Shown: positions 27,242 through 36,234, counted from the stretch's first letter. The stretch is DNA of 51,045 nt from Cupriavidus neocaledonicus (GCF_000372525.1 NZ_AQUR01000071.1:1-51045); one strand, 5' to 3'. Notes: generated from the sequence alone by a model not told the origin. Translations and numbers: made by a program.

Positions 27242-27632
27242 GGTCGATTCGGATCGATTCGGCAGGTGGCGGAAGATGGGGGCGATGCACCCGACTGCAT
27301 GGTCAGGTGCAGCCGCTGGCGGCGCCATTTGTATTTTCCTGCCGGCCGTTTAGGAATTTCCGAATACCACCGAACCTCACACGGCCGCTAACCTGCTCCA
27401 GACGGCGGAACCATCCACACCCCCATCGGGAAATGTGAGGCACCCCTACGAAAAAGCCGACTTGGCCGCCTGGTACGACTTTCACATCATAGGCTCCGTA
27501 ATTCGACGTCATTGCATCAACGTCGTTGCCTCAGCAACCTGGCGCTGCTTGTGATTGCATTTCCCGGGGCACGTTCCAGCGTATTTCCAGTTCTATCAGA
27601 TGTTTATCTTTTCGATAGGGGGTTTTTAGTAA
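27242..27632. promoter_or_regulatory. Divergent control region of rid/M20 operon and polyamine-type transporter
   Basis: 391 bp without a convincing gene. Several dyads cluster near the transporter side. CGACGT (27504-27509) pairs with ACGTCG (27520-27525). GTTGC-CTCA-GCAAC occupies 27525-27538. CTATC (27593-27597) pairs with GATAG (27614-27618). Farther left, CCTCACA near 27374 is repeated inverted as TGTGAGG near 27435. These are candidate sites for the LysR protein encoded at 25066-26040. The transporter's Shine-Dalgarno is probably AGGGGG near 27616. Confidence 0.4.
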
Positions 27633-28658
27633 ATGACGATTCGCAAGCTTTTGGCACTTTGCGCGCTCTCCGCCACGCTTGGCAGTACCGCGGCATGGGC
27701 CCAGGAAGCCCTGGTGGTGAGCACCTGGGGCGGCAGTTTCCGCGACCTCATCGATGAAAGCATCGGCAAGGAGTTCACGCGGCAAACCGGCGTGCCGGTC
27801 AAGTACATCACGGGCGGTACCATCGACCGCCTGAACAAGGCGAAGCTTGCCTCCAAGCCCGAGAGCGACGTTACCTTCACGACTTCCCACGTCGGCTGGC
27901 TCTACGCCAACGGCAATCTCTTTGAAAAGCTGGATACGAGCAAGATTCCGAATTACAAGCATCTGGTCGAGCGCGCCAGGATCAGTCCGTATCACATCGG
28001 CAGCTGGGCCTATGTCTATACCATCGGTTATCGCGCCGACCTGGTGCCGCCCAGCGTCAAGTTCGACAGCTGGAACGACCTGTGGAGCCCGGCGCTGAAA
28101 GGCAAGATCGGCGTGCCTGATTTCGATCCGAGCCACGTGGTCGCGGTTTCCGCCATGCTGTCGGGTGGCGACGCGCAAAGCTGGGAAAAGGGGCAGGACA
28201 AGCTCAAGGCGCTCAAGCCCAACTTCAAGGCGTTCTATACCAATGACGCCAATGCGCAGCAGTTGATCGCCACCGGCGAAACGCCCGTGCAGGTCATCCT
28301 GTCGATCAACGCCTATCACATGATCAGCCAGGGCGTGCCGGTCAAGTTGGCCACGCCCAGGGAAGGCGCCGTGCTCGGCATCGATACCATGGCCATCACG
28401 AAGGGCTCCACCAAGGCCGATCTGGCTTACAAGTTCATGAACATCGCCTTGTCACCGGAGGTCCAGTCGAAGATCGTGGCCTTGAAGAAGGCCAGCCCCG
28501 TCGTCGACGACGCCAAGGTTTCGCCTGAAGACGCCAGGCTGCCCGGCGTGTTCACGACCAAGGAGCAGTGGGACAAGGCCATCCTCGTGGACCACAAGCT
28601 GCGCGCCGAGAAGACCGCGGAATGGCGCAAGTGGTTCACTGAAAACGTCATGAACTGA
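27633..28658 (+). CDS. ABC transporter periplasmic binding protein, polyamine (PotD) type
   Basis: 341 residues with a signal peptide (cut after AWA-Q near residue 24). The mature N-terminus EALVVSTWGGSFRDLIDES and the block FDSWNDLWSPALKGKIGVPD are typical of the spermidine/putrescine and related opine/Fe receptor families. FYTNDANAQQLIATGE and GAVLGIDTMAI form the second lobe. Members with the STWGG start often bind compounds other than polyamines, so the ligand is left open. It is separated from its permease genes by an intercistronic stem-loop. Confidence 0.92.
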   Translation: MTIRKLLALCALSATLGSTAAWAQEALVVSTWGGSFRDLIDESIGKEFTRQTGVPVKYITGGTIDRLNKAKLASKPESDVTFTTSHVGWLYANGNLFEKLDTSKIPNYKHLVERARISPYHIGSWAYVYTIGYRADLVPPSVKFDSWNDLWSPALKGKIGVPDFDPSHVVAVSAMLSGGDAQSWEKGQDKLKALKPNFKAFYTNDANAQQLIATGETPVQVILSINAYHMISQGVPVKLATPREGAVLGIDTMAITKGSTKADLAYKFMNIALSPEVQSKIVALKKASPVVDDAKVSPEDARLPGVFTTKEQWDKAILVDHKLRAEKTAEWRKWFTENVMN

Positions 28659-28677
28659 ACCGGACCGTAAGCGTATG

Positions 28678-28720
28678 GAGGGAGGGTCGCCGCGGCCATG
28701 CATCGCGCCGATCCTCCCTC
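28678..28720 (+). promoter_or_regulatory. Intercistronic stem-loop between binding-protein and permease genes
   Basis: GAGGGAGGGTCG (28678-28689) pairs with CGATCCTCCCTC (28709-28720): 12 pairs with one G-T, 19-nt loop, no T-run. Such structures in ABC operons usually stabilise or partly terminate the message so that the binding protein is made in excess. That role is inferred here. Confidence 0.6.
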
Positions 28721-28751
28721 GCCGATTGAGCATCTGGAATAAGGTTTAAGA

Positions 28752-29600
28752 ATGCGCCCCGATTCACGAGCCTGGCTGGTCTCCCCGGCAGTACTTGTCG
28801 CGCTGTGCATTGCAGTATCGTTGATTGCGGTCCTGCAGTTCAGCTTCCGGGCGTATGTGCCCGGCTCGCTCGATGTCGGCGGATTCACGTTCGCCAACTT
28901 CAGCGACTTGACCAAGTCGATTTATCTCGACGCGTTCTCCAACACCTTGTGGCTGAGCGTCGAGACGACCGTGTTTTCGCTGCTCGTTGCGTACCCGCTG
29001 GCCTATGCCCTGGTGCGCGTAAGGAGCCGGGCGCTCAAGTCCTTCATCCTCGTGGTGTCCATTACGCCCCTGTTTCTGGGGGAAATCGTCAGGACCTACT
29101 CGTGGATCGCCGTCCTGGGCAGCAATGGCTTCATCAATGGCACGCTGCGAAAGCTCGGCCTGATCGACTGGCCACTGGAACTCATGTTCACACACCTGGG
29201 CGTGCTGGTCGCGCTGGTGCACGTGACGATTCCCGTCGTGGTCCTGATGCTGGCCACGGCAATCTCGCATATTGACCGCGACTACGAAAAAGCCGCCCAG
29301 AGCCTGGGTGCCGGCCCGGTCAGGACCTTCCTCACGGTCACGCTTCCGCTTTCGATGCCGGGTATTCTGGCTGGCATCACAACTGCGTTCGCCTGGACCT
29401 TCAGCGCCTTTGCGACGCCGCAGATGATTGGCGGAGGCCGTGTGCCGACGGTCTCGACGCTGGTGTACCAGCTTGGCTTTGCTTCCATGAATTTCCCGCT
29501 GGCGGCCAGCCTGAGTGTGATGGGCCTGCTGCTGACGGCCGCAGCGCTCTTTTCCCTGGGGCTGTTCACCAAGCGGCTGAAAGCCGTGGGAGGACACTAA
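28752..29600 (+). CDS. ABC transporter permease, PotB type
   Basis: 282 residues with six predicted membrane helices. The cytoplasmic EAA loop that docks on the ATPase is EKAAQSLGAGPVRTFLTVTL with the following PLSMPG. The start (MRPDSRAWLVSP) lacks a signal peptide and leads straight into helix 1. It is followed one base later by the second permease gene. Its ATPase partner is probably the distant PotA-like protein at 19719-20867, because no other ATPase gene is present in the window. Confidence 0.92.
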   Translation: MRPDSRAWLVSPAVLVALCIAVSLIAVLQFSFRAYVPGSLDVGGFTFANFSDLTKSIYLDAFSNTLWLSVETTVFSLLVAYPLAYALVRVRSRALKSFILVVSITPLFLGEIVRTYSWIAVLGSNGFINGTLRKLGLIDWPLELMFTHLGVLVALVHVTIPVVVLMLATAISHIDRDYEKAAQSLGAGPVRTFLTVTLPLSMPGILAGITTAFAWTFSAFATPQMIGGGRVPTVSTLVYQLGFASMNFPLAASLSVMGLLLTAAALFSLGLFTKRLKAVGGH

Positions 29601-29601
29601 A

Positions 29602-30423
29602 ATGAGAATCAAAAGCGCTCTGCCCTTGCCGCTGCGCGTCGCGGGCCCGCTGCTCGTCGCCATCCTGCTTGCATTCGTGCTGCTGCCGGTCGTGGTGGTG
29701 ACGATCGCCGCCTTCAATGAAAAGGCGATCATCACATTCCCGCCTGAATCCTATTCGCTGACATGGTTTGCACGCGTCTTCAGTTATCCGGATTTCCAGG
29801 ATGGATTCCGCGCCAGCCTCGTCATCACCGGATGGTCCTCGTTCATTGCGCTGGTGATCGGGACCTGCCTGTCGATTGCCGTCAAACGGCTGGAATTCCG
29901 CGGCAAGCAGACGCTGCTGGCCATCCTGCATTCTCCGCTCGTGGTGCCGCACTTCACGCTGGGGCTGGGCCTGCTGATCCTGGTGTCACAGGCCTCAATA
30001 CACCGCTCATATGACGTCGTCATCCTGTGTCACGTGATGCTGGTGCTGCCGTTCGTGCTGAAGAGCGTCTATGTTTCCATGGAGAACCTGGACGCAAGGC
30101 TGGAACAGGCGGCAGCAAGCCTCGGTGCGCCGCCGCTGAAGGTGCTTTTCACGATTACGATTCCGCTGCTCGCGCCGGGGCTGTTTGGCGGCTGGCTGTT
30201 TGCGGCGATCATGTCGTTCAGTGAATTCACCGCATCGCTTTTCGTCACCACGCAAGACACGCAGACCCTGCCCGTTTCCATGTACAACTATGTCCGGGAG
30301 TTCGCGGATCCGACGCTGGCCGCACTGTCAGTCGTCTATATTGCAGTGACCGCCAGCGTGCTTGCCTTTGCGAACTATTTTCTGGGCCTGGGGAAAATCC
30401 TCAACATCGAAGAAGGGCGTTGA
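29602..30423 (+). CDS. ABC transporter permease, PotC type
   Basis: 273 residues with six predicted membrane helices. Its EAA loop is EQAAASLGAPPLKVLFTITI with the following PLLAPG. The early AFNEKAIITFPPESYSLTWF segment is characteristic of PotC/YdcV-like subunits. Stop and start of the permease pair are one base apart, so the two subunits are made together as a heterodimer. A small hairpin (AGCGGC-ATGC-GCCGCT, 30423-30438) starts at its stop codon. Confidence 0.92.
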   Translation: MRIKSALPLPLRVAGPLLVAILLAFVLLPVVVVTIAAFNEKAIITFPPESYSLTWFARVFSYPDFQDGFRASLVITGWSSFIALVIGTCLSIAVKRLEFRGKQTLLAILHSPLVVPHFTLGLGLLILVSQASIHRSYDVVILCHVMLVLPFVLKSVYVSMENLDARLEQAAASLGAPPLKVLFTITIPLLAPGLFGGWLFAAIMSFSEFTASLFVTTQDTQTLPVSMYNYVREFADPTLAALSVVYIAVTASVLAFANYFLGLGKILNIEEGR

Positions 30424-30438
30424 GCGGCATGCGCCGCT
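30423..30438 (+). terminator. Short hairpin at the end of the transporter operon
   Basis: AGCGGC pairs with GCCGCT around an ATGC loop, beginning at the permease stop codon. There is no T-run, so termination here is only a suggestion. Confidence 0.3.
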
Positions 30439-30510
30439 GAAAGCCTGCTGGCGAGATGGTGTAGGGGCGCTCGCCGCCTTCTACCCCGCTCGACGGCCCT
30501 TGCCAGCGCG

Positions 30511-30801
30511 TCAAAACGCACACTGCAGAGGCGGCGTCTCACACGGAATACCGTCGCCATCGCCATCCATCTTCACAGCCGGACAGTGCTTCAGGTAAAA
30601 GCGGGCTTCCGCGCAGGAAGCCATCTGGCTGCAGTGTTGCTTGCCCTCGCAGCGGAATACTGATTCCGGCGTTGTTGTCACAACGGAAACCGCGATGGGC
30701 GGTGGCTCGGCGTCAGCTACCGGATTCTTCAGCGGCGCGTGCGTTTTGTAGTAGAGGAAAGCCGCCGCGGCAGCTCCGACAAGGAGCAAGCTCTTGTACA
30801 T
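30511..30801 (-). CDS. Small membrane-anchored Excalibur-domain protein
   Basis: 96 residues. An N-terminal hydrophobic helix (YKSLLLVGAAAAAFLYY) is followed by a Pro-rich linker and a C-terminal Excalibur domain. That domain has FRCEGKQHCSQM, then ARFYLKHCP and the calcium-loop pattern D-G-D-G-D-G-I-P-C-E. Excalibur domains bind Ca2+ and are often extracellular. The four conserved Cys could form two disulfides. It stands alone between the transporter operon and the TetR gene; its function is unknown. Confidence 0.85.
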   Translation of the reverse strand: MYKSLLLVGAAAAAFLYYKTHAPLKNPVADAEPPPIAVSVVTTTPESVFRCEGKQHCSQMASCAEARFYLKHCPAVKMDGDGDGIPCETPPLQCAF

Positions 30802-30938
30802 GTTGACCCCACCTTGCTTTTCTTATTCGAAACGAAAGCATGCCACAGCCGCGGAGAAGTCGGTGGCATAGCACGGCCATGCCCGGACCTTCAACATACA
30901 CGCTTCGCCCGAGACGATAGCATTCGCTCGCAGCATTG

Positions 30939-30993
30939 TTGACTGGTCGTTCAAAAACCTGCACACTGGCGTTATTGAACAATCGTTCCATAA
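30939..30993. promoter_or_regulatory. Two related palindromes upstream of tetR (candidate operators)
   Basis: TTGACTGGTCGTTCAA (30939-30954) is a dyad with TTGA/TCAA ends. A 22-bp near-palindrome at 30972-30993 (18 of 22 symmetric; core GAAC-AATC-GTTC, ends TTAT/ATAA) ends 18 bp before the tetR start. The two share the half-site TCGTTC. Autoregulation by the adjacent TetR protein is the likely purpose. Confidence 0.55.
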
Positions 30994-31011
30994 CTGGCGA
31001 ATGAGAGTCGC

Positions 31012-31392
31012 ATGGCAAGGCCAAGGACGTTCGACGAAGACGTTGTCATTGCCCGCGCGGCGGAGGTTTTCGCTCGCATTGGCTACAACGCCTGCTCGGT
31101 CGACGACCTGGTAGAGGCAACGGCCTTGCATCGCGGCAGTCTGTACAAGGCATTCGGTTCCAAGCGCGGTCTGTTCGAACAGGTGCTGGACCGAGTCCTT
31201 GTCGGCGCATGGTACCGGGACCCGGCCGCGCTCGACCTCCTTATCACCGCCCTGCGCGAACTCGCGCCAACGGATCTGCCGGTCGCTGCCCGTTGCCGCG
31301 CCGCCTTGCAGGCTTATGGGGACGACGCTGCCGAACTGCTCGGCGCGCGTCTGCTCGATCATCTGCCCACGCACGATTCCCACAAGGAGTAG
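31012..31392 (+). CDS. Short TetR-family regulator
   Basis: 126 residues. The N-terminal TetR HTH is complete: FDEDVVIARAAEVFARIGYN, the recognition helix around VDDLVEATALHRGSLYKAFGSK, then FEQVLDRV. The ligand domain is only about 70 residues, against about 130 in ordinary members, so it may lack a normal effector pocket. The stop is natural, with no sign of a frameshift into the next gene, which begins 2 bp later after an AAGGAG that overlaps the tetR end. Confidence 0.85.
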   Translation: MARPRTFDEDVVIARAAEVFARIGYNACSVDDLVEATALHRGSLYKAFGSKRGLFEQVLDRVLVGAWYRDPAALDLLITALRELAPTDLPVAARCRAALQAYGDDAAELLGARLLDHLPTHDSHKE

Positions 31393-31394
31393 CG

Positions 31395-31754
31395 ATGCCT
31401 CGACTCGAACTGACCGACCGCGAACTCGTTGTCCACCTGAGCCCGTGGGAATCGATCTGGTCGCTGCGCCGCGGCTTTCGCGTGCCGCTTGCGCAGGTTC
31501 GCGGCGCTACCGAAGACAATGGCTTCGATGGCAAGGCGCTAGGCCTGCGCCTGCCGGGCACCTACTTCCCGGGCCTGATCGCCGCCGGCACCTTTATCAA
31601 AGGCGGCGACAGGCAGTTCGTCTACACCTCGCGCAAGCTGCAGACCATCGTGATCGAGCTGGCCCGAAATGAATGGGCCCGCCTGGTGATCGGCGTGCCC
31701 GACGCACGCGCCGAGGCAGCGCGAATCAACGCGGCCGTCGCCAGCCGCTACTAG
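31395..31754 (+). CDS. Uncharacterised small protein, PH-like
   Basis: 119 residues. It starts at ATG 31395 with AAGGAG overlapping the end of tetR, so the two are one unit. The sequence has alternating beta strands and one C-terminal helix (LQTIVIELARNEWARLVIGV, then DARAEAARINAAV), which resembles bacterial pleckstrin-homology-like domains. No catalytic motif or membrane segment is evident. It is the most direct candidate for control by the short TetR. Confidence 0.75.
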   Translation: MPRLELTDRELVVHLSPWESIWSLRRGFRVPLAQVRGATEDNGFDGKALGLRLPGTYFPGLIAAGTFIKGGDRQFVYTSRKLQTIVIELARNEWARLVIGVPDARAEAARINAAVASRY

Positions 31755-31969
31755 CATCGGCATCAAGTTGCGGCGCTGGCATCGGCACGGCCCCCAGGGG
31801 AACCGTCGGCGTCAAAACGCAAATCGTTGCAACGACCTGACCAGGTCATGCGGGCGTCCCGGGGAAAAAGTGGTGATAACCGCCTCATCCGCTGACGCCG
31901 GCTCGAATGTCCGCAGGAGTCGCGGCACCCGGCAGACTACCGGGGTGGTGGCCGGCGTGCCGCATGCCA

Positions 31970-34903
31970 TCACGAGGCGCCGGGTTCGGCCCGGTAATGC
32001 TGCGACATGATGATGCCCGCTGTGTGGGTGAAGGCGGTTGCCAGCTCGAGGTCCAGCGCCGTGGGTTCGCGCGGCCGCTCAAAGTACATCGCCAATGACC
32101 CGACCAGATGGCCCGCGGACGTCTCCACCGGAAACGACCAGCAACCGCGATAGTTGAAGCGGAGCGCCAGCCAGGTCCACGGCTGCCACCTGGGTTCCTG
32201 CAGCACATCCGGGGTGATGACCGGCATCCCGGTCGCTACCGCAAGACCGCATGCTATCGATTCCGGCGAGATCTCGAATCCGTTCACGCATTTCGCATAT
32301 TCCTCGGGCATGCCCACTACATGGTGCAATGTTTTCCCTTGGGCAATGTAGAACGCGCAGCGCCGGTCGTCCTCGGCCTGGTCCAGCAAGCTCTGAAGCA
32401 GGAAGCCGAGGGAGGTTTCCAGCGAGTCGCCGTTCATGGCCGACTGGAACGCTTCTTTCTGGGCGGAAAGCCAGATCTTGCTGCGCTCAAGGCCATGCTC
32501 GGCCCGGGTCCGGTCTGTCACATCGGCAAACGTGATGGCGACGCCAAGCATCACGCCTTCGGACGAGCGATGCGGGTAGATGCGCCGCAGTAGCCAGCGA
32601 TCCCCGCTGCGGCTGACGACTGCATCGCTTTGAGCGCCGGTAGCCAGAACGGCGTGTATATCCGATGCAAAGAGCGGATCGTGAAAGGACGGGGCCAGAT
32701 CGGAGACGCATCGTCCGACATCCTTGGGCTGAATGGGGATGACCTGTGAGATCGCAGGCGTGAACCAGCGTATCTTCTGGTCCCGGTCCAGGAACACGGT
32801 CATGACCGCGCCGGAAGACAATACATCGCTTTGCATCTTGATTTCGGCGATCTTCTCCTTGAGATCTACGTTCGCTTCATTAAGCTCCTGGTTGCTCGCA
32901 TTCAAGTCGGCGTTCGCAGCCTTGAGTTCTTCGTTAAGCGCCTGCAGTTCCTCGCGTGAGGCATCCAGCTCTTCGCGCGAGATGCGCAGGTCCTCCTCCC
33001 ACTCTGTCCATGGGCGTTGGCCTTCGTGGAGGCCTGCGTCACCGAGATTGGCCGGAACCGGGTGCTCGCCCCCGTTATCGCGGGTGCTGAACGACACCAG
33101 TGCCCGGTTAAGGGTTCCATCGGAGGCGGGTTCCAGCGGCGTCACGCTCACGGTGACGTGTGAAAGATTGCCGTCGCGCGTTACGCCACCGTCAAAAGCA
33201 CACGCCTGCGCGGAGCCGAGCGCCTGACTTACCGCTGCCCTGAGCTGGCCGATCCAGCTGCGGTCGACCAGCCGAAGAAGATTGAGGCTGGGCTCTCCGG
33301 CAGGAAGATGAAGAATGCCCGCCGTATCTCCATACAGACGGAGCAGATTGCATTCCTCGTCGATAAGCACCGCGGGAACATGGTTGCGCTCTGCCGCCGT
33401 CCGAACCAATGAAGCCAGGACGGTGCCCCTGCTCGGCGCGGGGTTCTGTTTGAGCGCCCCCAGGCTCTCGACTTTCCGGTGGATATTCCACCTTCTGGAG
33501 ACGACGGCGAAGCCGAGCTTGTCCGCGGCATGGGTTTCACTGGCTCCCAGGAACAGGTAGCCGCCCATACGCAAGGCGCTGTTGAGCGTGCGCAGAACCT
33601 TCCTGATGGTGTCGGGTTCCAGATAAATCAGCAGATTGCGGCAGGTCACCACATCTACCGCCGCAATGGGAGGATCCGATATGACGTCCTGTACCGCGAA
33701 TACCATGCGTTCGCGCAGGAAGCGTTTGATGCGACAGCGGCCGTCGACGGTATAAAAGTAACGTGACAACCGCGACGGATCCATGGTGGAGCAGGTTTCA
33801 GCCCGGTAGCAACCCCGGCTCGCTCGTACTACTGCCTCGGGCGCGGCGTCCGTCGCAAAAATCTGGTAATTGACATCATGACCGCTCTCATGGGCAATTT
33901 CGTCCAGCAGGATCGCCAAGGAGTATGCCTCTTCGCCAGTCGCACAAGCGGGGGTCCAGAAGCGCAGCGGCGTGCCATTGTTTTCATCTATCAATGGCTC
34001 GAGAACCTCGTGTCTGAAAGCGGTCCATGCGTCGGCGTCACGAAAGAATTCAGTGACGTGAATGGGCAGACCACGTACCAATGATTCGAGCTCGACCGGT
34101 TCATCCTCGACCAGCCACGCGTAGTCTTCAAACGAACGGACGCGCCGCACGTCCATGCGCTGCTGGATCCGCCATAGCAACGGGGATGGCCTGTACCCGC
34201 TCAGATCGAAGCCAGCCTCGCGGCGAATCAGCGACAAGATGCGATCCAGCGTGGCGGAAACGGTGGACTCCCAGTTCTGGGACGCTGCCGGTCTCGTATA
34301 GCCCTCTTCAAAGCAGGCCAGCAGTTGTCGCCCGATCGCACTCACCGGCAGCACGTGATCGTGGATACCCCGCTGGATCACGGATGTCGGCATGCTGTCA
34401 TGCTGCGCCGTCAGCGGATCTTGAACGATGACCACACCGCCAGCCTGGCGGATGCTCACTGCGCCGGCGGTCCCGTCCATGCCCGTTCCCGACAGCACCA
34501 CCGCGACGGCGCGCGGGCTGTGCCGGGCCGCGACGCTTTCAAAGAACGCATCGATCGTATCGATGCCGGGGCGCCTTGCGCCGCCAGCGGCCGGTCGCGT
34601 GCAGAACACCCCGGCCTCGAGCATGAGGATACTGTCGGGCGACGGTACATAAATGTGGCCGGGCTCGGGTTGCAATCCCTCGCGCGCCTCCAGTACGGGC
34701 AGGTGTGTCCATACGCGCAGCAGGTCGGCCAGGCGGCTCGGGTGATTCGGGGGCAAGTGCTGCAGCACGACCATGGCATACGGAACGTCTCCCCGCAGCG
34801 ATCCGACCAGTTTCCGCAAGGCACCAATACCGCCGGCAGACGCGCCCACCGCCACAATGGGCAGGTCATCGGCGTGAGCGTGGACAGCCATTGAAACCGG
34901 CAT
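31970..34903 (-). CDS. CheB-CheR-PAS-GAF fusion protein without kinase domain
   Basis: 977 residues. Residues about 14-195 are a CheB methylesterase with its triad: Ser22 (GASAGG), His49 (QHLPP), Asp143 (GTGMDG). There is no receiver domain. Residues about 215-480 are a CheR methyltransferase (SAM motif FWTPACATGEEAYS; CRNLLIYL). A Glu/Asn-rich coiled coil follows (about 645-715), then a PAS domain (about 720-840) and a C-terminal GAF domain (about 850-970). Most proteins with this head carry a histidine kinase at the end; here the chain stops after the GAF. Start at 34903 after GAGGTG. No chemotaxis genes are nearby, so it is probably a stand-alone sensor or modulator. Confidence 0.92.
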   Translation of the reverse strand: MPVSMAVHAHADDLPIVAVGASAGGIGALRKLVGSLRGDVPYAMVVLQHLPPNHPSRLADLLRVWTHLPVLEAREGLQPEPGHIYVPSPDSILMLEAGVFCTRPAAGGARRPGIDTIDAFFESVAARHSPRAVAVVLSGTGMDGTAGAVSIRQAGGVVIVQDPLTAQHDSMPTSVIQRGIHDHVLPVSAIGRQLLACFEEGYTRPAASQNWESTVSATLDRILSLIRREAGFDLSGYRPSPLLWRIQQRMDVRRVRSFEDYAWLVEDEPVELESLVRGLPIHVTEFFRDADAWTAFRHEVLEPLIDENNGTPLRFWTPACATGEEAYSLAILLDEIAHESGHDVNYQIFATDAAPEAVVRASRGCYRAETCSTMDPSRLSRYFYTVDGRCRIKRFLRERMVFAVQDVISDPPIAAVDVVTCRNLLIYLEPDTIRKVLRTLNSALRMGGYLFLGASETHAADKLGFAVVSRRWNIHRKVESLGALKQNPAPSRGTVLASLVRTAAERNHVPAVLIDEECNLLRLYGDTAGILHLPAGEPSLNLLRLVDRSWIGQLRAAVSQALGSAQACAFDGGVTRDGNLSHVTVSVTPLEPASDGTLNRALVSFSTRDNGGEHPVPANLGDAGLHEGQRPWTEWEEDLRISREELDASREELQALNEELKAANADLNASNQELNEANVDLKEKIAEIKMQSDVLSSGAVMTVFLDRDQKIRWFTPAISQVIPIQPKDVGRCVSDLAPSFHDPLFASDIHAVLATGAQSDAVVSRSGDRWLLRRIYPHRSSEGVMLGVAITFADVTDRTRAEHGLERSKIWLSAQKEAFQSAMNGDSLETSLGFLLQSLLDQAEDDRRCAFYIAQGKTLHHVVGMPEEYAKCVNGFEISPESIACGLAVATGMPVITPDVLQEPRWQPWTWLALRFNYRGCWSFPVETSAGHLVGSLAMYFERPREPTALDLELATAFTHTAGIIMSQHYRAEPGAS

Positions 34904-35175
34904 GGTGCATCACCTCATGGAGTGCTTTCGGCGCTATGGCAGCGGCAGGATTGCCGCCGTGCACGCAGAGCGTTGTACGGTATCTCTACGCTAGCAGGCC
35001 AACATGGGCATGCAAGCATTTCCGGCGCAATGCCCCGCTGTTGACCTTTTTCCGGGCGCCACCGGACCGCTGCGCGGTCGTCACGGCCCGCCGCGGCCCA
35101 GGTACCTTCCAAAGATCATGATTGCCTACGCATCCGGCACCCGTGCACCGAACGCCGACTCGACCACACCGGCCA

Positions 35176-36105
35176 CTATTGCCGCGCGAGCATCAGGTCC
35201 AGGTTCTGCACCGCAGCTCCGGATGCGCCCTTGCCAAGGTTATCGAACACCGCGGACAGCAGCACCTGCCCGTTTTCAACGTGGTGAAATACGCCCAGGT
35301 GCATGTCGTTGGTCCCGTTCAGCGCTTGCGGATCCAGATGTGTCAGCGCGGCCGATTCGTGCAGCGGCAAGACCCGTACGTGCCTGGCCCCGGCATAGTG
35401 GCGTGCGAGGCAGGCATGCACCGTGGCGCCGTCCACGCCGGGGGCCAGCTGCCGCAACGCCAGCGGCACCGTCAGCACGATGCCCTGGCGGAACGCTCCG
35501 TACGCGGGGACGAAGATGGGACGCTGCGCAAGGCAGGCGTGCTGCTGGATCTCGGGCGCGTGCTTGTGCGCTAGTTCCAGGCCATAGACCTGGTATGCAG
35601 GCGCATTGGCGGCGCCCGGCCCCTCGTATTCCTCCACGCCGGCACGCCCGCGTCCGGAGTAGCCGGATACCGCATGGATGCTGATCGCGTAATCGGCCGG
35701 TATCAGTCCGGCCTGCGCCAGCGGACGCAGCAGGCCGACGGCACCGGTCGGATAGCAACCGGGATTGCTGACCCGGGATGCGTTCGCAATCTGCCCGGCC
35801 TGCTCCGGCGCCATTTCCGGAAAACCGTAAGTCCAGCCCGGCCGGGTGCGGTGGGCGGAACTGGCGTCGATCACCCGGACGGCGGGATTGACAATCGCAC
35901 TCACTGCCTCGCGCGCGGCGGCGTCGGGCAAGCAGAGGATGGCGATGTCGCAGGCGTTGATGGCTTCCGCGCGCCGCCGCGCATCCTTGCGCTCCGCAGC
36001 GGCAAGCGTGAACAGCCGGATGTCGGTCCGGTCGCGCAGCCGGTCATGGATTTGCAGCCCGGTGGTGCCCTGGTCGCCGTCGATGAAAACTACGGGAGCG
36101 CTCAT
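35176..36105 (-). CDS. argC: N-acetyl-gamma-glutamyl-phosphate reductase, type 2
   Basis: 309 residues, the length of the short (type 2) ArgC, which reduces N-acetylglutamyl phosphate to the semialdehyde with NADPH in arginine synthesis. [14 protein letters not shown] is the nucleotide loop, and catalytic Cys117 lies in [21 protein letters not shown] and the His segment in [11 protein letters not shown] follow. It stands alone, divergent from a LysR gene, rather than in an arg operon. It may be a second copy under LysR control (inference). Confidence 0.93.
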   Translation of the reverse strand: MSAPVVFIDGDQGTTGLQIHDRLRDRTDIRLFTLAAAERKDARRRAEAINACDIAILCLPDAAAREAVSAIVNPAVRVIDASSAHRTRPGWTYGFPEMAPEQAGQIANASRVSNPGCYPTGAVGLLRPLAQAGLIPADYAISIHAVSGYSGRGRAGVEEYEGPGAANAPAYQVYGLELAHKHAPEIQQHACLAQRPIFVPAYGAFRQGIVLTVPLALRQLAPGVDGATVHACLARHYAGARHVRVLPLHESAALTHLDPQALNGTNDMHLGVFHHVENGQVLLSAVFDNLGKGASGAAVQNLDLMLARQ

Positions 36106-36205
36106 GTGTTTAAGTCTCCGCTGACTGTGGGGTTGAACGGGTAAATCGAAACCCTATGTTGCGCCCAGGACTAGAATAGAGAAAGTTGAATTTCATAACG
36201 CCGAT

Positions 36206-36222
36206 ATTCAGTTTTCCTGAAT
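36206..36222. promoter_or_regulatory. Perfect dyad, candidate LysR operator
   Basis: ATTCAG-TTTTC-CTGAAT is a perfect 6-5-6 inverted repeat containing the classic T-N11-A LysR pattern (TCAG-N5-CTGA). It is in the 129-bp divergent region between argC and lysR, ending 12 bp before the lysR start, where binding would repress lysR. Confidence 0.6.
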
Positions 36223-36234
36223 CAGGATTTCGTC

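Noticed and set aside
35065..35079. GACCGC-TGC-GCGGTC hairpin downstream of argC considered as terminator
   Set aside because: Very short loop, no T-run, and about 100 bp from the stop; such GC palindromes are frequent in this DNA.
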